From positions 4,131,524-4,195,523 of the forward strand of contig NZ_AP027042.1 of NCBI RefSeq assembly GCF_027924605.1: DNA of 64,000 nucleotides, read 5' to 3'. The stretch is from Dyella sp. GSA-30. GTDB taxonomy: Bacteria; Pseudomonadota; Gammaproteobacteria; Xanthomonadales; Rhodanobacteraceae. This document shows positions 50,043 to 58,682 of the stretch, piece by piece. Every line of letters starts with the position of its first letter. Position 1 is the stretch's first letter. The notes below the pieces were generated by a model. It saw nothing but the letters and a program-made list of their open reading frames with translations, was not told where the DNA came from and did not search any database. The position numbers were made by a program, and so were the translations under genes.

Positions 50043-50678
50043 TCAGGCGATCACACTGCATAACTTCAAAGCCAAAACTATCAAGTCCGACCCGCCGACG
50101 AACTCGGATACGGGATCGCCATTGTTCGCTTTGGTGATCGAAACTCCATGCCAGCTACTTTCGAGGCCGCTCTTTTTGTTAGCTATTTTTCCTCCATGAG
50201 CGTATGCGTCTCTGAGTATCCGAGCGAGACGGCCTGCATCGCCACCTCTCTTAGAGATTGAAGTCTCATGTGTTTCAAATAAATGAACAAAGCCCGGCCA
50301 CAGAACCATTTCCATCCATCTCTTAAGTTCTTCTGGCCAACCAGCCTGGGCGCTTTGATCCTTGCCAAAATGTAATGTGATTACCATACCTAGAATCTTC
50401 TGTCCCGAAAGAACATCTTCCACGGAACCGTGTGCGGGTATACGCACAGTGTAGTCAAAACCGACGCCTGATAACCCGATGTAGTCACCCTTGCTAACAG
50501 TCAATTTGTTAATCGATGAGATCGCAATCGTCATTGCAGAAACAGATAAAGCCATGTGCCAGAAGAAATCAAATGCCGGATTCTCCCGGTGAACAACATA
50601 GTGTTCGTCGCCGAAATCTTGATCGATCGAAGTTAGTAAACCGGGCCTTAAAGGAAGGTTGAGCCCGAGGTTATTCAT
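50043..50678 (-). CDS. HEPN-like protein coupled to the integrase
   Basis: The 211-residue protein starts at ATG 50678, overlapping the integrase stop (ATGA). Near the C-terminus, RILRDAYAHGG places Arg156 and His161 as an Rx4H pair on a predicted helix, the active-site pattern of HEPN ribonucleases common in toxin-antitoxin and anti-phage systems. The rest is not recognised. Base composition is clearly lower in GC than neighbouring core genes, and the position beside int is that of a cargo or defence gene. Function is inferred from one motif only. Confidence 0.65.
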   Translation of the reverse strand: MNNLGLNLPLRPGLLTSIDQDFGDEHYVVHRENPAFDFFWHMALSVSAMTIAISSINKLTVSKGDYIGLSGVGFDYTVRIPAHGSVEDVLSGQKILGMVITLHFGKDQSAQAGWPEELKRWMEMVLWPGFVHLFETHETSISKRGGDAGRLARILRDAYAHGGKIANKKSGLESSWHGVSITKANNGDPVSEFVGGSDLIVLALKLCSVIA

Positions 50679-51862
50679 TGCTTCAAACCCTCCAAGTGGT
50701 CAGCCCATGCTTGCATCATGCGCTTGCGCTCGTCCAAGTACTGTGCCGCATGGGTATAGGCCTCTCGTACCTTGTTGGATTCCGCGTGCGCTAACTGGCG
50801 CTCAATGGCGTCCGCGTTCCATCCCATTTCATTCAGTCGTGTGGCAGCAAGGCTACGGAAGCCATGCCCCGTCATCTCATCGCCGGAGTAGCCCAGTCGA
50901 CGTAGCGCGGCATTCACGGTGTTCTCGCTCATTGGCCGGCTGGCCGAGCGCAGTCCTGGAAAGACATAGCGTCCTGAACCTGTGAGCGGCTGCAGCTCGC
51001 GCAGGATACTCACGGCCTGTGTAGACAATGGCACCAAATGCGGCGCCTTCATCTTCATACGCTCGCCAGGGATACGCCAAATGGAGCCGTCTAAGTCGAT
51101 CTCGGTCCATTCGGCCCGCCTCAATTCACCAGGCCGGACAAACACCATGGCCACCAACTGCAACGCTGCCTTCGTAACCAGCTGACCAGCGAACCCGTCG
51201 ATGGCGCGAAGCAACGCCCCAATCTCTTTCGGGTCCACCACCGCAGCGTGATGCTTAGGTTTCGGGGTCTTCAATGTGCCGCGCAAACTCGGTGTCGGAT
51301 CATTGTCGGTCAAGCCTTCGAGGATGGCGAACCGGAACACCTGGCCGGCCTTGATTTTTGCGCGCTTCGTGGTCTCCAACATGCCGCTGGACTCAGTCTG
51401 ACGCAGGGCATTGAGCAATTCTCGTGGCGTGATATCTCCGATGGGCCGGTGACCGATGTGCGGAAATAGGAACGTCTCGAGGATCCACCGATTCTTGTTA
51501 GCCGTGATCTCGGCAACCTCCTGGCGATCCATCCAACGGCGCGCGACTACCTCGAACGTCTCTTGCTTTGTTTGCTCGACCAAGGCGCGCGCCTGGCGCT
51601 CTGCTACACGTTCTGCGCTCGGGTCAGCGCCACGAGCGATCTGCCGGCGCGCCTCATCACGCCGGGCTCGCGCATCGGCCAAGCCGATGTCAGGGTAACG
51701 GCCCAGCGCCAGCACCTTCTCTTTGCCATCGACACGATATTTGAGGCGCCAGAGCTTGCCGCCAGAGGGTGTTACCAACAAATACATGCCGGCGCCGTCG
51801 GTGAGCTTCCGCGGCTTTTCGCCCGGGGCAGCCTTACGCACCTGTAGTTCCGTCAGCTTCAT
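50675..51862 (-). CDS. int: P4-type tyrosine integrase
   Basis: The 395-residue protein has the DUF4102-like N-terminal arm-binding domain (MKLTELQVRKAAPGEKPRKL), a core-binding domain and the catalytic domain with Arg243 (FVRPGELRRAEW), His333-x2-Arg336 (GHGFRSLAATRL), His359 and a tyrosine in AYTHAAQYLDER (Tyr369, less likely Tyr375). It recombines the tRNA-Leu 3' end with the element's attachment site. It is adjacent to the tRNA, as usual. ATG 51862 is chosen; a GTG at 51904 is in frame but lies in the arm-site region. Confidence 0.95.
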   Translation of the reverse strand: MKLTELQVRKAAPGEKPRKLTDGAGMYLLVTPSGGKLWRLKYRVDGKEKVLALGRYPDIGLADARARRDEARRQIARGADPSAERVAERQARALVEQTKQETFEVVARRWMDRQEVAEITANKNRWILETFLFPHIGHRPIGDITPRELLNALRQTESSGMLETTKRAKIKAGQVFRFAILEGLTDNDPTPSLRGTLKTPKPKHHAAVVDPKEIGALLRAIDGFAGQLVTKAALQLVAMVFVRPGELRRAEWTEIDLDGSIWRIPGERMKMKAPHLVPLSTQAVSILRELQPLTGSGRYVFPGLRSASRPMSENTVNAALRRLGYSGDEMTGHGFRSLAATRLNEMGWNADAIERQLAHAESNKVREAYTHAAQYLDERKRMMQAWADHLEGLKQ

Positions 51863-51865
51863 CCT

Positions 51866-51926
51866 GGGGGTATTTTCATTGCGGACATGGGCGCATCTTG
51901 CCACATACCCCCAGCCCTACCCCCAG
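51866..51926. repeat. ATACCCCC repeats near the integrase end
   Basis: GGGGGTAT at 51866-51873, ATACCCCCAG at 51905-51914 and TACCCCCAG at 51918-51926 match ATACCCCCAG at 43011-43020 and neighbours at the other end of the element. They may be arm-type binding sites of the integrase. Confidence 0.5.
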
Positions 51927-51967
51927 ATACCATAGAACTGTACGGGCCCCTATGAAACCTCATGACA

Positions 51968-51994
51968 TAAAAAAACCCGCTAAACAGCGGGTTT
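51968..51994 (-). terminator. Terminator downstream of tRNA-Leu
   Basis: On the minus strand ACCCGCT pairs with AGCGGGT across GTTT, followed by T7. Being inside the island, it replaces the original terminator left at 42881-42906. Confidence 0.8.
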
Positions 51995-52038
51995 CTTTAG
52001 CTTTATGGGTCTCGGTGGAATGCCATGAAACCCCTAAT

Positions 52039-52123
52039 TGGTGCCCAAGAGGGGACTCGAACCCCTACGACTTGCGTCGCTACCACCTCAAGGTAGTGCG
52101 TCTACCAATTCCGCCACCTGGGC
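52039..52123 (-). tRNA. leuT-type: tRNA-Leu (anticodon GAG)
   Basis: The acceptor stem GCCCAGG (52123-52117) pairs with CTTGGGC, the CCA is encoded (52039-52041), and the anticodon loop TTGAGGT between CTACC and GGTAG gives GAG. The long variable arm is as expected for leucine. The gene follows secG by 16 bases and probably depends on its transcript. The T-arm and 3' end serve as the attachment site of the island. Confidence 0.95.
52045..52061. other. Right attachment site (att) repeat within tRNA-Leu
   Basis: CCAAGAGGGGACTCGAA is identical to 42953-42969. Here it is part of an intact tRNA, so insertion preserved tRNA function. Confidence 0.85.
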
Positions 52124-52139
52124 AGGTGTCTTGCGTTAC

Positions 52140-52616
52140 TTACTTTTTGCTGTCCGGGGCCGGAGCCGGGACGTCGTTCTTGGCGGCCGGCTGCGGAGCC
52201 GGAACGTCGCTATGGTTTGCTGCTGCCGGGGCGGCGGCCGCCGGAGTGGTCGCTGCGGGCACGGTGGCCTGCGGGACTTCCGAGTTGGCCGGCGCCGTGG
52301 GCTGCGCATTCTGTTTGTTTGCCGGCGGATTGGCAAGACCGGACATGACGCCCAGATCGTTGCCGGCGGTATCCGTCGGTGCGCCATGGCGGCTCAGGTA
52401 GATACCCATGCCAAGGCTCAACAGGAAGAACAATGCGGCGAGCACGCCCGTGGCACGGGTCATGAACGTCGATGATCCGCGGGCACCGAACACGGTGGCG
52501 GAAGCACCGCCGCCGAAACCGGAGCCTGCATCAGCACCGGCGCCGCGCTGCATAAGAATCAGCACGATCATCGACGCCGCGATCAGAATGTAGAACACAC
52601 TGAAAATGACGAACAT
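52140..52616 (-). CDS. secG: Protein translocase subunit SecG
   Basis: The 158-residue protein has the two SecG membrane helices (about 5-25 and 55-75) and the family motif LIMQRGAGADAGSGFGGGAS. A long Ala/Pro/Asn-rich C-terminal extension (residues 85-158) is typical of xanthomonads. It is part of the SecYEG channel. The tpiA-secG-tRNA-Leu order is common in gammaproteobacteria. Confidence 0.95.
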   Translation of the reverse strand: MFVIFSVFYILIAASMIVLILMQRGAGADAGSGFGGGASATVFGARGSSTFMTRATGVLAALFFLLSLGMGIYLSRHGAPTDTAGNDLGVMSGLANPPANKQNAQPTAPANSEVPQATVPAATTPAAAAPAAANHSDVPAPQPAAKNDVPAPAPDSKK

Positions 52617-52640
52617 GGTTTTCTTTGGAATCCGTTGCGT

Positions 52641-53390
52641 TCAGTGCGCCGCAGCGCAGATACCGAGGAAGTCGGAAGCCACCAACGAGGCGCCGCCGAT
52701 CAACCCGCCATCCACGTCCGGCTGCGCGAACAGGGCCGCGGCATTTGCCGCTTTGACGCTACCGCCGTAAAGCAGCCGAGTCAGACGGGCAATCATAACA
52801 TCCTCTTTCGCCAGTTGGCTACGGATGAAGGCATGAACCTCCTGCGCCTGCTCCGGGCTGGCGGTGTGCCCGGTGCCGATGGCCCAGACCGGCTCATAGG
52901 CGATCACGGCGGTGTCGAAGCTGGCAATACCGTTCAGCTCGATCGCCGCGGCCAGCTGGCGCCCGATGACCTGCTCGGTCTGGCCCGCGTCGCGCTCGGC
53001 CAGGGTCTCGCCCAGGCACAGGATCGGGGTCAGCCCACCGGCGCGGGCGGCGGCGAATTTACGGGCGATCAGCGCGTCGCTTTGGCCGTGATACTGGCGG
53101 CACTCGGAATGGCCCACGATCACCCAGGTGGCGCCGACGTCGGCCAGCATCGCGGCCGAGGTTTCGCCGGTATAGGCACCCTGCCCCTCGTGCGCGCTGA
53201 CGTCCTGCCCACCGAAGCCCAGGCCCGAACTCGCGTACTGCTCGATCAAGGCAGCCAGATACGGCAACGGCGGAAACACGGCGACATCGATATCCGAAGG
53301 GAGGCTCGCAACGATATCGCCCACCAAGCCCGTGGCCATCGAACGACTGCCGTGCATCTTCCAGTTACCGGCGACGAGTTTCTTGCGCAT
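52641..53390 (-). CDS. tpiA: Triose-phosphate isomerase
   Basis: The 249-residue protein starts MRKKLVAGNWKMHG, contains catalytic His in VIVGHSECRQYHG, catalytic Glu in IAYEPVWAIGTG, and the phosphate loop LYGGSVKAANAAAL. It interconverts dihydroxyacetone phosphate and glyceraldehyde-3-phosphate. AAGGA lies nine bases before ATG 53390; the ATG at 53399 would directly abut it. Confidence 0.97.
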   Translation of the reverse strand: MRKKLVAGNWKMHGSRSMATGLVGDIVASLPSDIDVAVFPPLPYLAALIEQYASSGLGFGGQDVSAHEGQGAYTGETSAAMLADVGATWVIVGHSECRQYHGQSDALIARKFAAARAGGLTPILCLGETLAERDAGQTEQVIGRQLAAAIELNGIASFDTAVIAYEPVWAIGTGHTASPEQAQEVHAFIRSQLAKEDVMIARLTRLLYGGSVKAANAAALFAQPDVDGGLIGGASLVASDFLGICAAAH

Positions 53391-53500
53391 GGCGAGCATT
53401 CCTTACTACGAAGAATCGCAAGCTTATAGGGTGCGTCCACATAGCAGCAACGCTGCGCACCTGCGAAGATCGTCGGCGCTCTTTCCACTCATGGATCCAC

Positions 53501-54316
53501 ATGTCCCAAGCACGACCGCTCAGTCTCGTCACCGGCGCATCCGCCGGCATTGGTGCCGCCTTTGCTCGTGCACTTGCAGCACGCGGTCATGATCTGGTGT
53601 TGACGGCGCGACGCGTCGACCGGCTCGAAGCGCTGGCTGAAGAGTTACGGGCGAAGCATGGCCGCAACGTCACGGTGATCGCGGCGGATCTCGCCGATCC
53701 CGCTGCATCGCAGCAGTTGTCCGACGCACTGGATGCGCAGGGATTGCAGGTGGACTGGCTGATCAACAACGCCGGTTACGGCGTGCCCGGTACGTTCGAC
53801 AAGGTGCCGTGGCAACGGCAGGCGGATTTTATCCAGGTCTTGATGACGGCGCCTGCCGAGTTGATCTGGCATCTGCTGCCGGGCATGCGCAAGCGCGGTT
53901 ATGGGCGAATCATCAATGTCGCTTCGTTGGCGGCACATGTGCCGGGGTCGGCGGGGCATACCTTGTATGCAGCATCGAAGGCTTATCTGGTGAAGTTCTC
54001 GCAGTCGCTTGCGCTGGAGAACCGCGGACATGGCGTGAACGTGTGCGCGTTGTGCCCCGGGTTTACCTGGTCGGAGTTCCACGACGTCACCGGCACGCGC
54101 GACATGATGAACAAGTTGCCGGACTTTATGTGGCAGAGCGCGGAGGAAGTGGTTGAACAAGGTATTGCAGCGACCGAGCGCGGTGATGTCGTGTATGTCA
54201 CCGGGCGGGTGAACCGGTTTATCAAGGCATTGGTGAAGTTGATGCCGGACCGGATGGGGTTGTGGCTTTCGGGGCGGGAGTCGCGCAGGTATCGGGATTT
54301 GGGGCAGGACGGGTGA
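53501..54316 (+). CDS. Short-chain dehydrogenase/reductase
   Basis: The 271-residue protein has the SDR cofactor motif TGASAGIG (residues 11-18), NNAGYG, a catalytic Ser in INVASLAAHVPGSAG and the YAASK signature. It is of the YqjQ/DltE-like classical SDR branch. The substrate is unknown. It is divergent from tpiA. Confidence 0.9.
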   Translation: MSQARPLSLVTGASAGIGAAFARALAARGHDLVLTARRVDRLEALAEELRAKHGRNVTVIAADLADPAASQQLSDALDAQGLQVDWLINNAGYGVPGTFDKVPWQRQADFIQVLMTAPAELIWHLLPGMRKRGYGRIINVASLAAHVPGSAGHTLYAASKAYLVKFSQSLALENRGHGVNVCALCPGFTWSEFHDVTGTRDMMNKLPDFMWQSAEEVVEQGIAATERGDVVYVTGRVNRFIKALVKLMPDRMGLWLSGRESRRYRDLGQDG

Positions 54317-54352
54317 AGAGCTCGAATTGATCAAAGTTTTCGCGAGCACCCA

Positions 54353-54401
54353 GCCCCCTCACCCCAGCCCTCTCCCCCGGCCAAGCCAGGGGAGAGGGAG
54401 C
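54353..54401. repeat. Single family B palindromic repeat
   Basis: CCCCCTCACCCCAGCCCTCT, then CCCCCGGCCAAGCCAGGGGA and GAGGGAGC. It matches the units at 14.6 kb and lies between the convergent SDR and VIT1-type genes. Confidence 0.8.
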
Positions 54402-54407
54402 AACTAG

Positions 54408-55106
54408 TTAGCCACCGATCCATTTAGCCAATAAAAACGCGGCTGCCGAAGCGATCCCGCCGACTACCACGGTCTGCAACGCGCCACGCCAAGGCTTGAT
54501 GCCTGCGAAGTGTCCTTTCACGGCGCCAAACACCGCCAGGGCGATCAACGTGCAAACCACCGATACGCGCAGCGCGTCCGATAGCTCGCCAATCAGCATG
54601 TAGGGCAGCAACGGCACCAGGCCGCCGACGATATACGCACCGCCAATCGTCAGCGCGCTACGCAGCGCACGCCCTGGTTCCGGCGCTTCGAGTCCAAGCT
54701 CGTAGCGCATCATGAAATCTACCCAGGCTTCGTGGTTGTTGTGAAAGTGCGTGAGGATCGGCGCGCAAGCTGCACGATTGAGTCCGTACCGGCCGAAGAT
54801 CTGCACGATCTCGCGTTCTTCTTCATCGGCAAGCTCACGCACTTCGTAGAGTTCACGGCGACGTTCGGCCGCGTAGTGGTCGGCATCGCCTCGCGCTGCC
54901 AGATAGCCGCCCAAGCCCATCGCAATGGCGCCAGCGGCGATTTCAGCGACACCTGCTACGACAACGACATGGCTGGCCGCCAGCGCACCGGACAGACCCG
55001 CTGCCAGCGCGAACGGCACCGTAAGACCATCGGCCATGCCGATGACGACATCGCGAACGGTGTCGGAGGCGGTGAAGTGTTTTTCGACGTGCGGCGTGGC
55101 GGGCAT
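54408..55106 (-). CDS. VIT1/CCC1 family iron/manganese transporter
   Basis: The 232-residue protein has five hydrophobic helices and the CCC1/VIT1 hallmarks: RDVVIGMADGLTVPFALAAG at the start and a cytosolic Glu-rich loop (ELYEVRELADEEEREIVQIF) that binds metal. Such proteins move Fe2+ or Mn2+ out of the cytoplasm. The candidate Mn2+-riboswitch gene is 41 kb away. ATG 55106 is used. Confidence 0.88.
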   Translation of the reverse strand: MPATPHVEKHFTASDTVRDVVIGMADGLTVPFALAAGLSGALAASHVVVVAGVAEIAAGAIAMGLGGYLAARGDADHYAAERRRELYEVRELADEEEREIVQIFGRYGLNRAACAPILTHFHNNHEAWVDFMMRYELGLEAPEPGRALRSALTIGGAYIVGGLVPLLPYMLIGELSDALRVSVVCTLIALAVFGAVKGHFAGIKPWRGALQTVVVGGIASAAAFLLAKWIGG

Positions 55107-55220
55107 GGTCGGCGCTCCGGTGAGTCGCCGTCACTTTAACGTGCCGAGTGAAAACCCACGCGAGCGCAAAACACAATCATTGGCGTTTGCAGGTCAGGGT
55201 ATCGCCGACGGTGAAATCCT

Positions 55221-55324
55221 TGCCCTCTCCCCCGGCAGAGCCAGGGGAGAGGGGGCATACAGAGGCAAGTTTGAATCGTGCGTGCTTTTGGCTCCCTCTC
55301 CCCTGACGCTGGTGAGGGGGGCTT
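55221..55324. repeat. Inverted pair of family B repeats
   Basis: Units at 55221-55256 and, inverted and shortened, at 55291-55324 flank a short spacer. The second abuts the stop codon of the oxygenase gene at 55326. Confidence 0.7.
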
Positions 55325-55325
55325 T

Positions 55326-56261
55326 TTAGATCAACTTGATCTCACGCAACCGCTGCAACAGATACTCATGCGACGTAATCGACGTGTCGTAACGGCTGGG
55401 GTTGTCCGGCGTCACGCACTGCGGCACCGGATCGAGCACCACATCCGGGTTCGGATGCAGGAAATACGGCACCGAGTAACGCGGCTTGCGCGCATTCTCG
55501 TTCTGCGGGTTCACCACTCGGTGCGTCGTCGACGGATATACATGGTTGGTCAGGCGCTGCAGCATGTCGCCGATATTCACCACGATGGTGTCGCCCTCGG
55601 TGGTGATCGGCAGCCACTCGCCTTCGCGGCTGAGCACTTCCAGGCCCTCGGCGCTCGCGCCGACCAGCAGCGTGATGAAGTTGATGTCCTCATGCGCGCC
55701 GGCGCGCACGTTGGGAATGTTTTCTTCGGTGATCGGCGGGTAGTGGATCGGACGCAGGATCGAGTTGCCCAGATCGGTCTTGTCTTCGAAATAGTTCTCG
55801 GGCAAATCGATGTGCAAGGCGAGCGCACGCAATACACGCGAGCCCAGCTGATCGAGCGCCTCGAACAGGCCGTAGCCTTTTTCCTTGAAGTCCGGCACTT
55901 CCGACGGCCAGATATTGGGCGCCATCACATCGGCAAATTTCGAATCGCGCGGGATCTCGCGACCGACATGCCAGAACTCTTTCAGGTCGGCGTGCTTGCT
56001 GTCCTTGGCTGTTTCGACCTTGAACGGCGTATAGCCGCGCGCGCCGCCCGTACCCTTGAGGTGGTACTGCATCTTGACGTCGCTGGGCAGCGCGAAAAAC
56101 TGCTGGAAGACGTCGTAGGCGCCATCGATCAGCTCGCGCGGAATACCGTGGCCGCTGATGCCGCAAAAACCGAATTCGCGATAGGCCGCGCCAAGCTCGG
56201 CGACGAAGTTGGCGCGATCGGTGTCAAAACGACGGATATCGAGAGTGGGAACCTTTTTCAT
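55326..56261 (-). CDS. Isopenicillin N synthase family 2OG-Fe(II) oxygenase
   Basis: The 311-residue protein has the plant-type oxygenase layout: a DIOX_N start (VPTLDIRRFDTDRANFVAEL; GFCGISGHGIP), the iron ligands His and Asp in AHEDINF, the distal His in STTHRVV, and the 2-oxoglutarate-binding RYSVPYF. The substrate is unknown; the family includes ethylene-forming enzyme and isopenicillin synthases. ATG 56261 begins MKKVPTLD; the longer frame starts at 56303. It is downstream of glmM on the same strand. Confidence 0.88.
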   Translation of the reverse strand: MKKVPTLDIRRFDTDRANFVAELGAAYREFGFCGISGHGIPRELIDGAYDVFQQFFALPSDVKMQYHLKGTGGARGYTPFKVETAKDSKHADLKEFWHVGREIPRDSKFADVMAPNIWPSEVPDFKEKGYGLFEALDQLGSRVLRALALHIDLPENYFEDKTDLGNSILRPIHYPPITEENIPNVRAGAHEDINFITLLVGASAEGLEVLSREGEWLPITTEGDTIVVNIGDMLQRLTNHVYPSTTHRVVNPQNENARKPRYSVPYFLHPNPDVVLDPVPQCVTPDNPSRYDTSITSHEYLLQRLREIKLI

Positions 56262-56362
56262 GACATGTCCATAAGTTGGCGTGCGGTCGATGTAATCCGC
56301 CACCGCAGGGGCGGGGCACGTCGGGCCATTCCATGGCGACCTGCGGAACTCTTATGTCAGGT

Positions 56363-57715
56363 TCACAAACGTTCGGCTGCGGATTTTACGACAGCAGCCA
56401 GGGTGTCTGCCAAGTGTTTCACCTCCGCCTCGTCGGCGGCCTCGACCGTAACGCGTACCAGCGGCTCGGTGCCGGAAGCGCGCAATACCACGCGGCCACG
56501 GCCTTGCAGGGTCTGCTCGACCTCGGCCAGGGCCTTGCGCACCGCCTCGGTCTGCAGGGCCTCGCGAGCGCCTTCGGCGCGCACGTTCACCATCACCTGC
56601 GGGAACTTGTGTAGGCCCTGGCGTGCCTGGGCCAGGTCCTGGCCGGCGTTGGCCAACATTTCGAGCACGGCCAGCGCGGAGACGATACCGTCGCCGGTGG
56701 TGGCGCGGTCGAGGCAGAGGATATGACCGGACGTCTCGCCGCCCAGGATGCCGTCGTGCTCCTTGAGCTGCTGCAGCACGTAACGGTCGCCGACATTGGC
56801 GCGCACCAGCGAGACGCCAAATTCGCGCAGAGCCAGGAACAGGCCGTAGTTGCTCATCAGCGTGCCGACCACCGGGCCGCGCAACTGCCCGCTCGCGTGC
56901 AGGCTGCGCGCGAGCACGTAGAGAATGTCGTCGCCATCGGCCAGCACGCCGAAGCGATCGACCAACTGCACGCGATCGCCGTCACCGTCGAAAGCGATAC
57001 CCAGATCGGCACCCTGCTCCACCACCGCCTTTTGCAGCGCTTGCGGATGGGTCGAACCGACGTCGCGATTGATATTGAAGCCGTCCGGCTGGTTGCCGAT
57101 AGCGATGACCTCGGCACCCAGTTCGCTGAACACCTTCGGCGCCACCTGATAGGTCGCGCCATTGGCGCAATCGACCACCAGCTTCATGCCGCGCAGGCTG
57201 AAATCTTCCGGCAGCGTAGCCTTGCAGAACTCGGCGTAGCGCAGCACGCCGTCGACGCGCGTGGCCTTGCCCAGCTGCTCGGACGGCACGGTAATGAAGT
57301 CGGCTTCGATCTCTTCCTCGATCGCGTGTTCGATCGCGTCGGAAAGCTTCTCGCCCTGTGCCGAGAAGAACTTGATGCCGTTGTCGTAGTGCGGGTTATG
57401 CGAGGCGCTGATGACGATACCGGCCTGCGCACGCATCGAGCGGGTCAGAAAAGCCACGCCAGGCGTGGGCATCGGACCGAGCAGGCCGACGTCGACGCCA
57501 GCGGCGACCAGGCCCGCCTCGAGCGCGGATTCGAACATATAGCCGGAAACGCGCGTGTCCTTGCCGATCAAAACCATCGGCCGGCCCTTGACCTGCTCAC
57601 GCTTGAGTACGGCACCGACCGCGCGCCCCAGGCGCAGCATGAAATCGGCGCTGATCGGCCATTGCCCTACCAGACCGCGAATGCCATCGGTGCCGAAGTA
57701 TTTACGTTCACTCAT
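56363..57715 (-). CDS. glmM: Phosphoglucosamine mutase
   Basis: The 450-residue protein starts [13 protein letters not shown], has the phosphoserine loop [16 protein letters not shown], the metal-binding FDGDGDR, the substrate loop GGETSGH, and [11 protein letters not shown]. It converts glucosamine-6-phosphate to glucosamine-1-phosphate for peptidoglycan and LPS. AGGG lies about eight bases before ATG 57715. folP precedes it on the same strand, as in many proteobacteria. Confidence 0.97.
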   Translation of the reverse strand: MSERKYFGTDGIRGLVGQWPISADFMLRLGRAVGAVLKREQVKGRPMVLIGKDTRVSGYMFESALEAGLVAAGVDVGLLGPMPTPGVAFLTRSMRAQAGIVISASHNPHYDNGIKFFSAQGEKLSDAIEHAIEEEIEADFITVPSEQLGKATRVDGVLRYAEFCKATLPEDFSLRGMKLVVDCANGATYQVAPKVFSELGAEVIAIGNQPDGFNINRDVGSTHPQALQKAVVEQGADLGIAFDGDGDRVQLVDRFGVLADGDDILYVLARSLHASGQLRGPVVGTLMSNYGLFLALREFGVSLVRANVGDRYVLQQLKEHDGILGGETSGHILCLDRATTGDGIVSALAVLEMLANAGQDLAQARQGLHKFPQVMVNVRAEGAREALQTEAVRKALAEVEQTLQGRGRVVLRASGTEPLVRVTVEAADEAEVKHLADTLAAVVKSAAERL

Positions 57716-57773
57716 GCTTACACCCTGCATATTTTTTGGGGAAATCGCCGGCACCCCTCCAGCGGGTTATGGA

Positions 57774-58682
57774 TTATTCGTCGTCGGGCCAGCGCGGCAT
57801 GGCCGGCCGATCATCGCGGCGCGGCGCCTGATCGCCCGCCTTCACCGCCTGCCATACCGCCAGCGCATCGACGGTGGCGGCGACATCGTGCACGCGCACC
57901 ATGCGCGCACCGCGTTGAACTGCAATCAAAGCCGCCGCTACGGAACCGGCGGCACGTTCGGTGGGGTCGTCGCGACCGGTCAGCTTGCCGATCATCGATT
58001 TGCGCGACAGCCCCACATAAGCGCCGCTACCCAGGTCGCTAAAGCGCTCAAGCGCACGCAGCAACGCCAGGTTGTGTTCCAGATCCTTGCCGAAGCCGAA
58101 ACCGGGATCGACCATCACCTTGCGTTTGTCGATGCCGGCCAGCTCGCAGGCGAATACACGGTCCATCAGGAAACGATGCACTTCGCCAACGACATCGTCG
58201 TATTGCGGTGCGTCCTGCATGCTGCGCGGCTCGCCCTGCATATGCATCAGGCACACCGGCACGCCCAGTTCGGCCACAACGTCGAGCGCACCCTCGCGAC
58301 GTAATGCGTAGACGTCGTTGATCATGCCCGCACCGGCGGCCACCGCCGCACGCATCACCTCAGGCTTGGAAGTGTCGATGGAAATCGGCAGATCCGTACG
58401 CGCCACCAGCCGCTCGATCAGCGGCACGACGCGCGCCAGCTCCTCGTCGAGCGACACATCGGCCGCGCCAGGACGCGTCGACTCGCCGCCGATATCGAGC
58501 ATGTCCGCGCCCTCGCCCGCCAGCTTCAAGGCATGCGCGACCGCTGCATCCGTATCGGCAAGCTTGCCGCCGTCGGAAAACGAATCGGGCGTGACATTGA
58601 CGATACCCACCACACGCGGGCGATCGAGCACCAGCTTGCGGCCGGCGCAGTCCAGGACGGTGGCGAACAGATCGATCGACAT
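57774..58682 (-). CDS. folP: Dihydropteroate synthase
   Basis: The 302-residue protein contains GIVNVTPDSFSDGG, DIGGESTRPGA, ISIDTSKPEVMRAAVAAGA and the late GLSRKSMIGKLTGR and VRVHDVAATVDAL blocks. It joins para-aminobenzoate to the pterin in folate synthesis and is the target of sulfonamides. ATG 58682 shares one base with the orn stop (TGATG). A longer frame upstream is orn read in another phase. The C-terminus has an extra polar tail of about 20 residues. Confidence 0.96.
   Translation of the reverse strand: MSIDLFATVLDCAGRKLVLDRPRVVGIVNVTPDSFSDGGKLADTDAAVAHALKLAGEGADMLDIGGESTRPGAADVSLDEELARVVPLIERLVARTDLPISIDTSKPEVMRAAVAAGAGMINDVYALRREGALDVVAELGVPVCLMHMQGEPRSMQDAPQYDDVVGEVHRFLMDRVFACELAGIDKRKVMVDPGFGFGKDLEHNLALLRALERFSDLGSGAYVGLSRKSMIGKLTGRDDPTERAAGSVAAALIAVQRGARMVRVHDVAATVDALAVWQAVKAGDQAPRRDDRPAMPRWPDDE

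Larger units (their letters stand above)
42953..52061. mobile_element. Integrated phage-satellite-like element in tRNA-Leu(GAG)
   Basis: A 9.1-kb element is bounded by a 17-bp repeat of the tRNA 3' end, with the integrase next to the tRNA. All its genes lie on the minus strand: int, HEPN-like, two hypothetical proteins, alpA, replication genes (Toprim primase and RecA-fold ATPase), HTH protein, HK97-type capsid protein and lambda GpI-like protein. There is no terminase, portal, head protease, tail tube or lysis gene. The small size, AlpA and primase/helicase module match P4- or PICI-type satellites rather than a complete prophage. A decayed prophage is the alternative, but the frames are intact and tightly overlapped. 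Confidence 0.85.
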
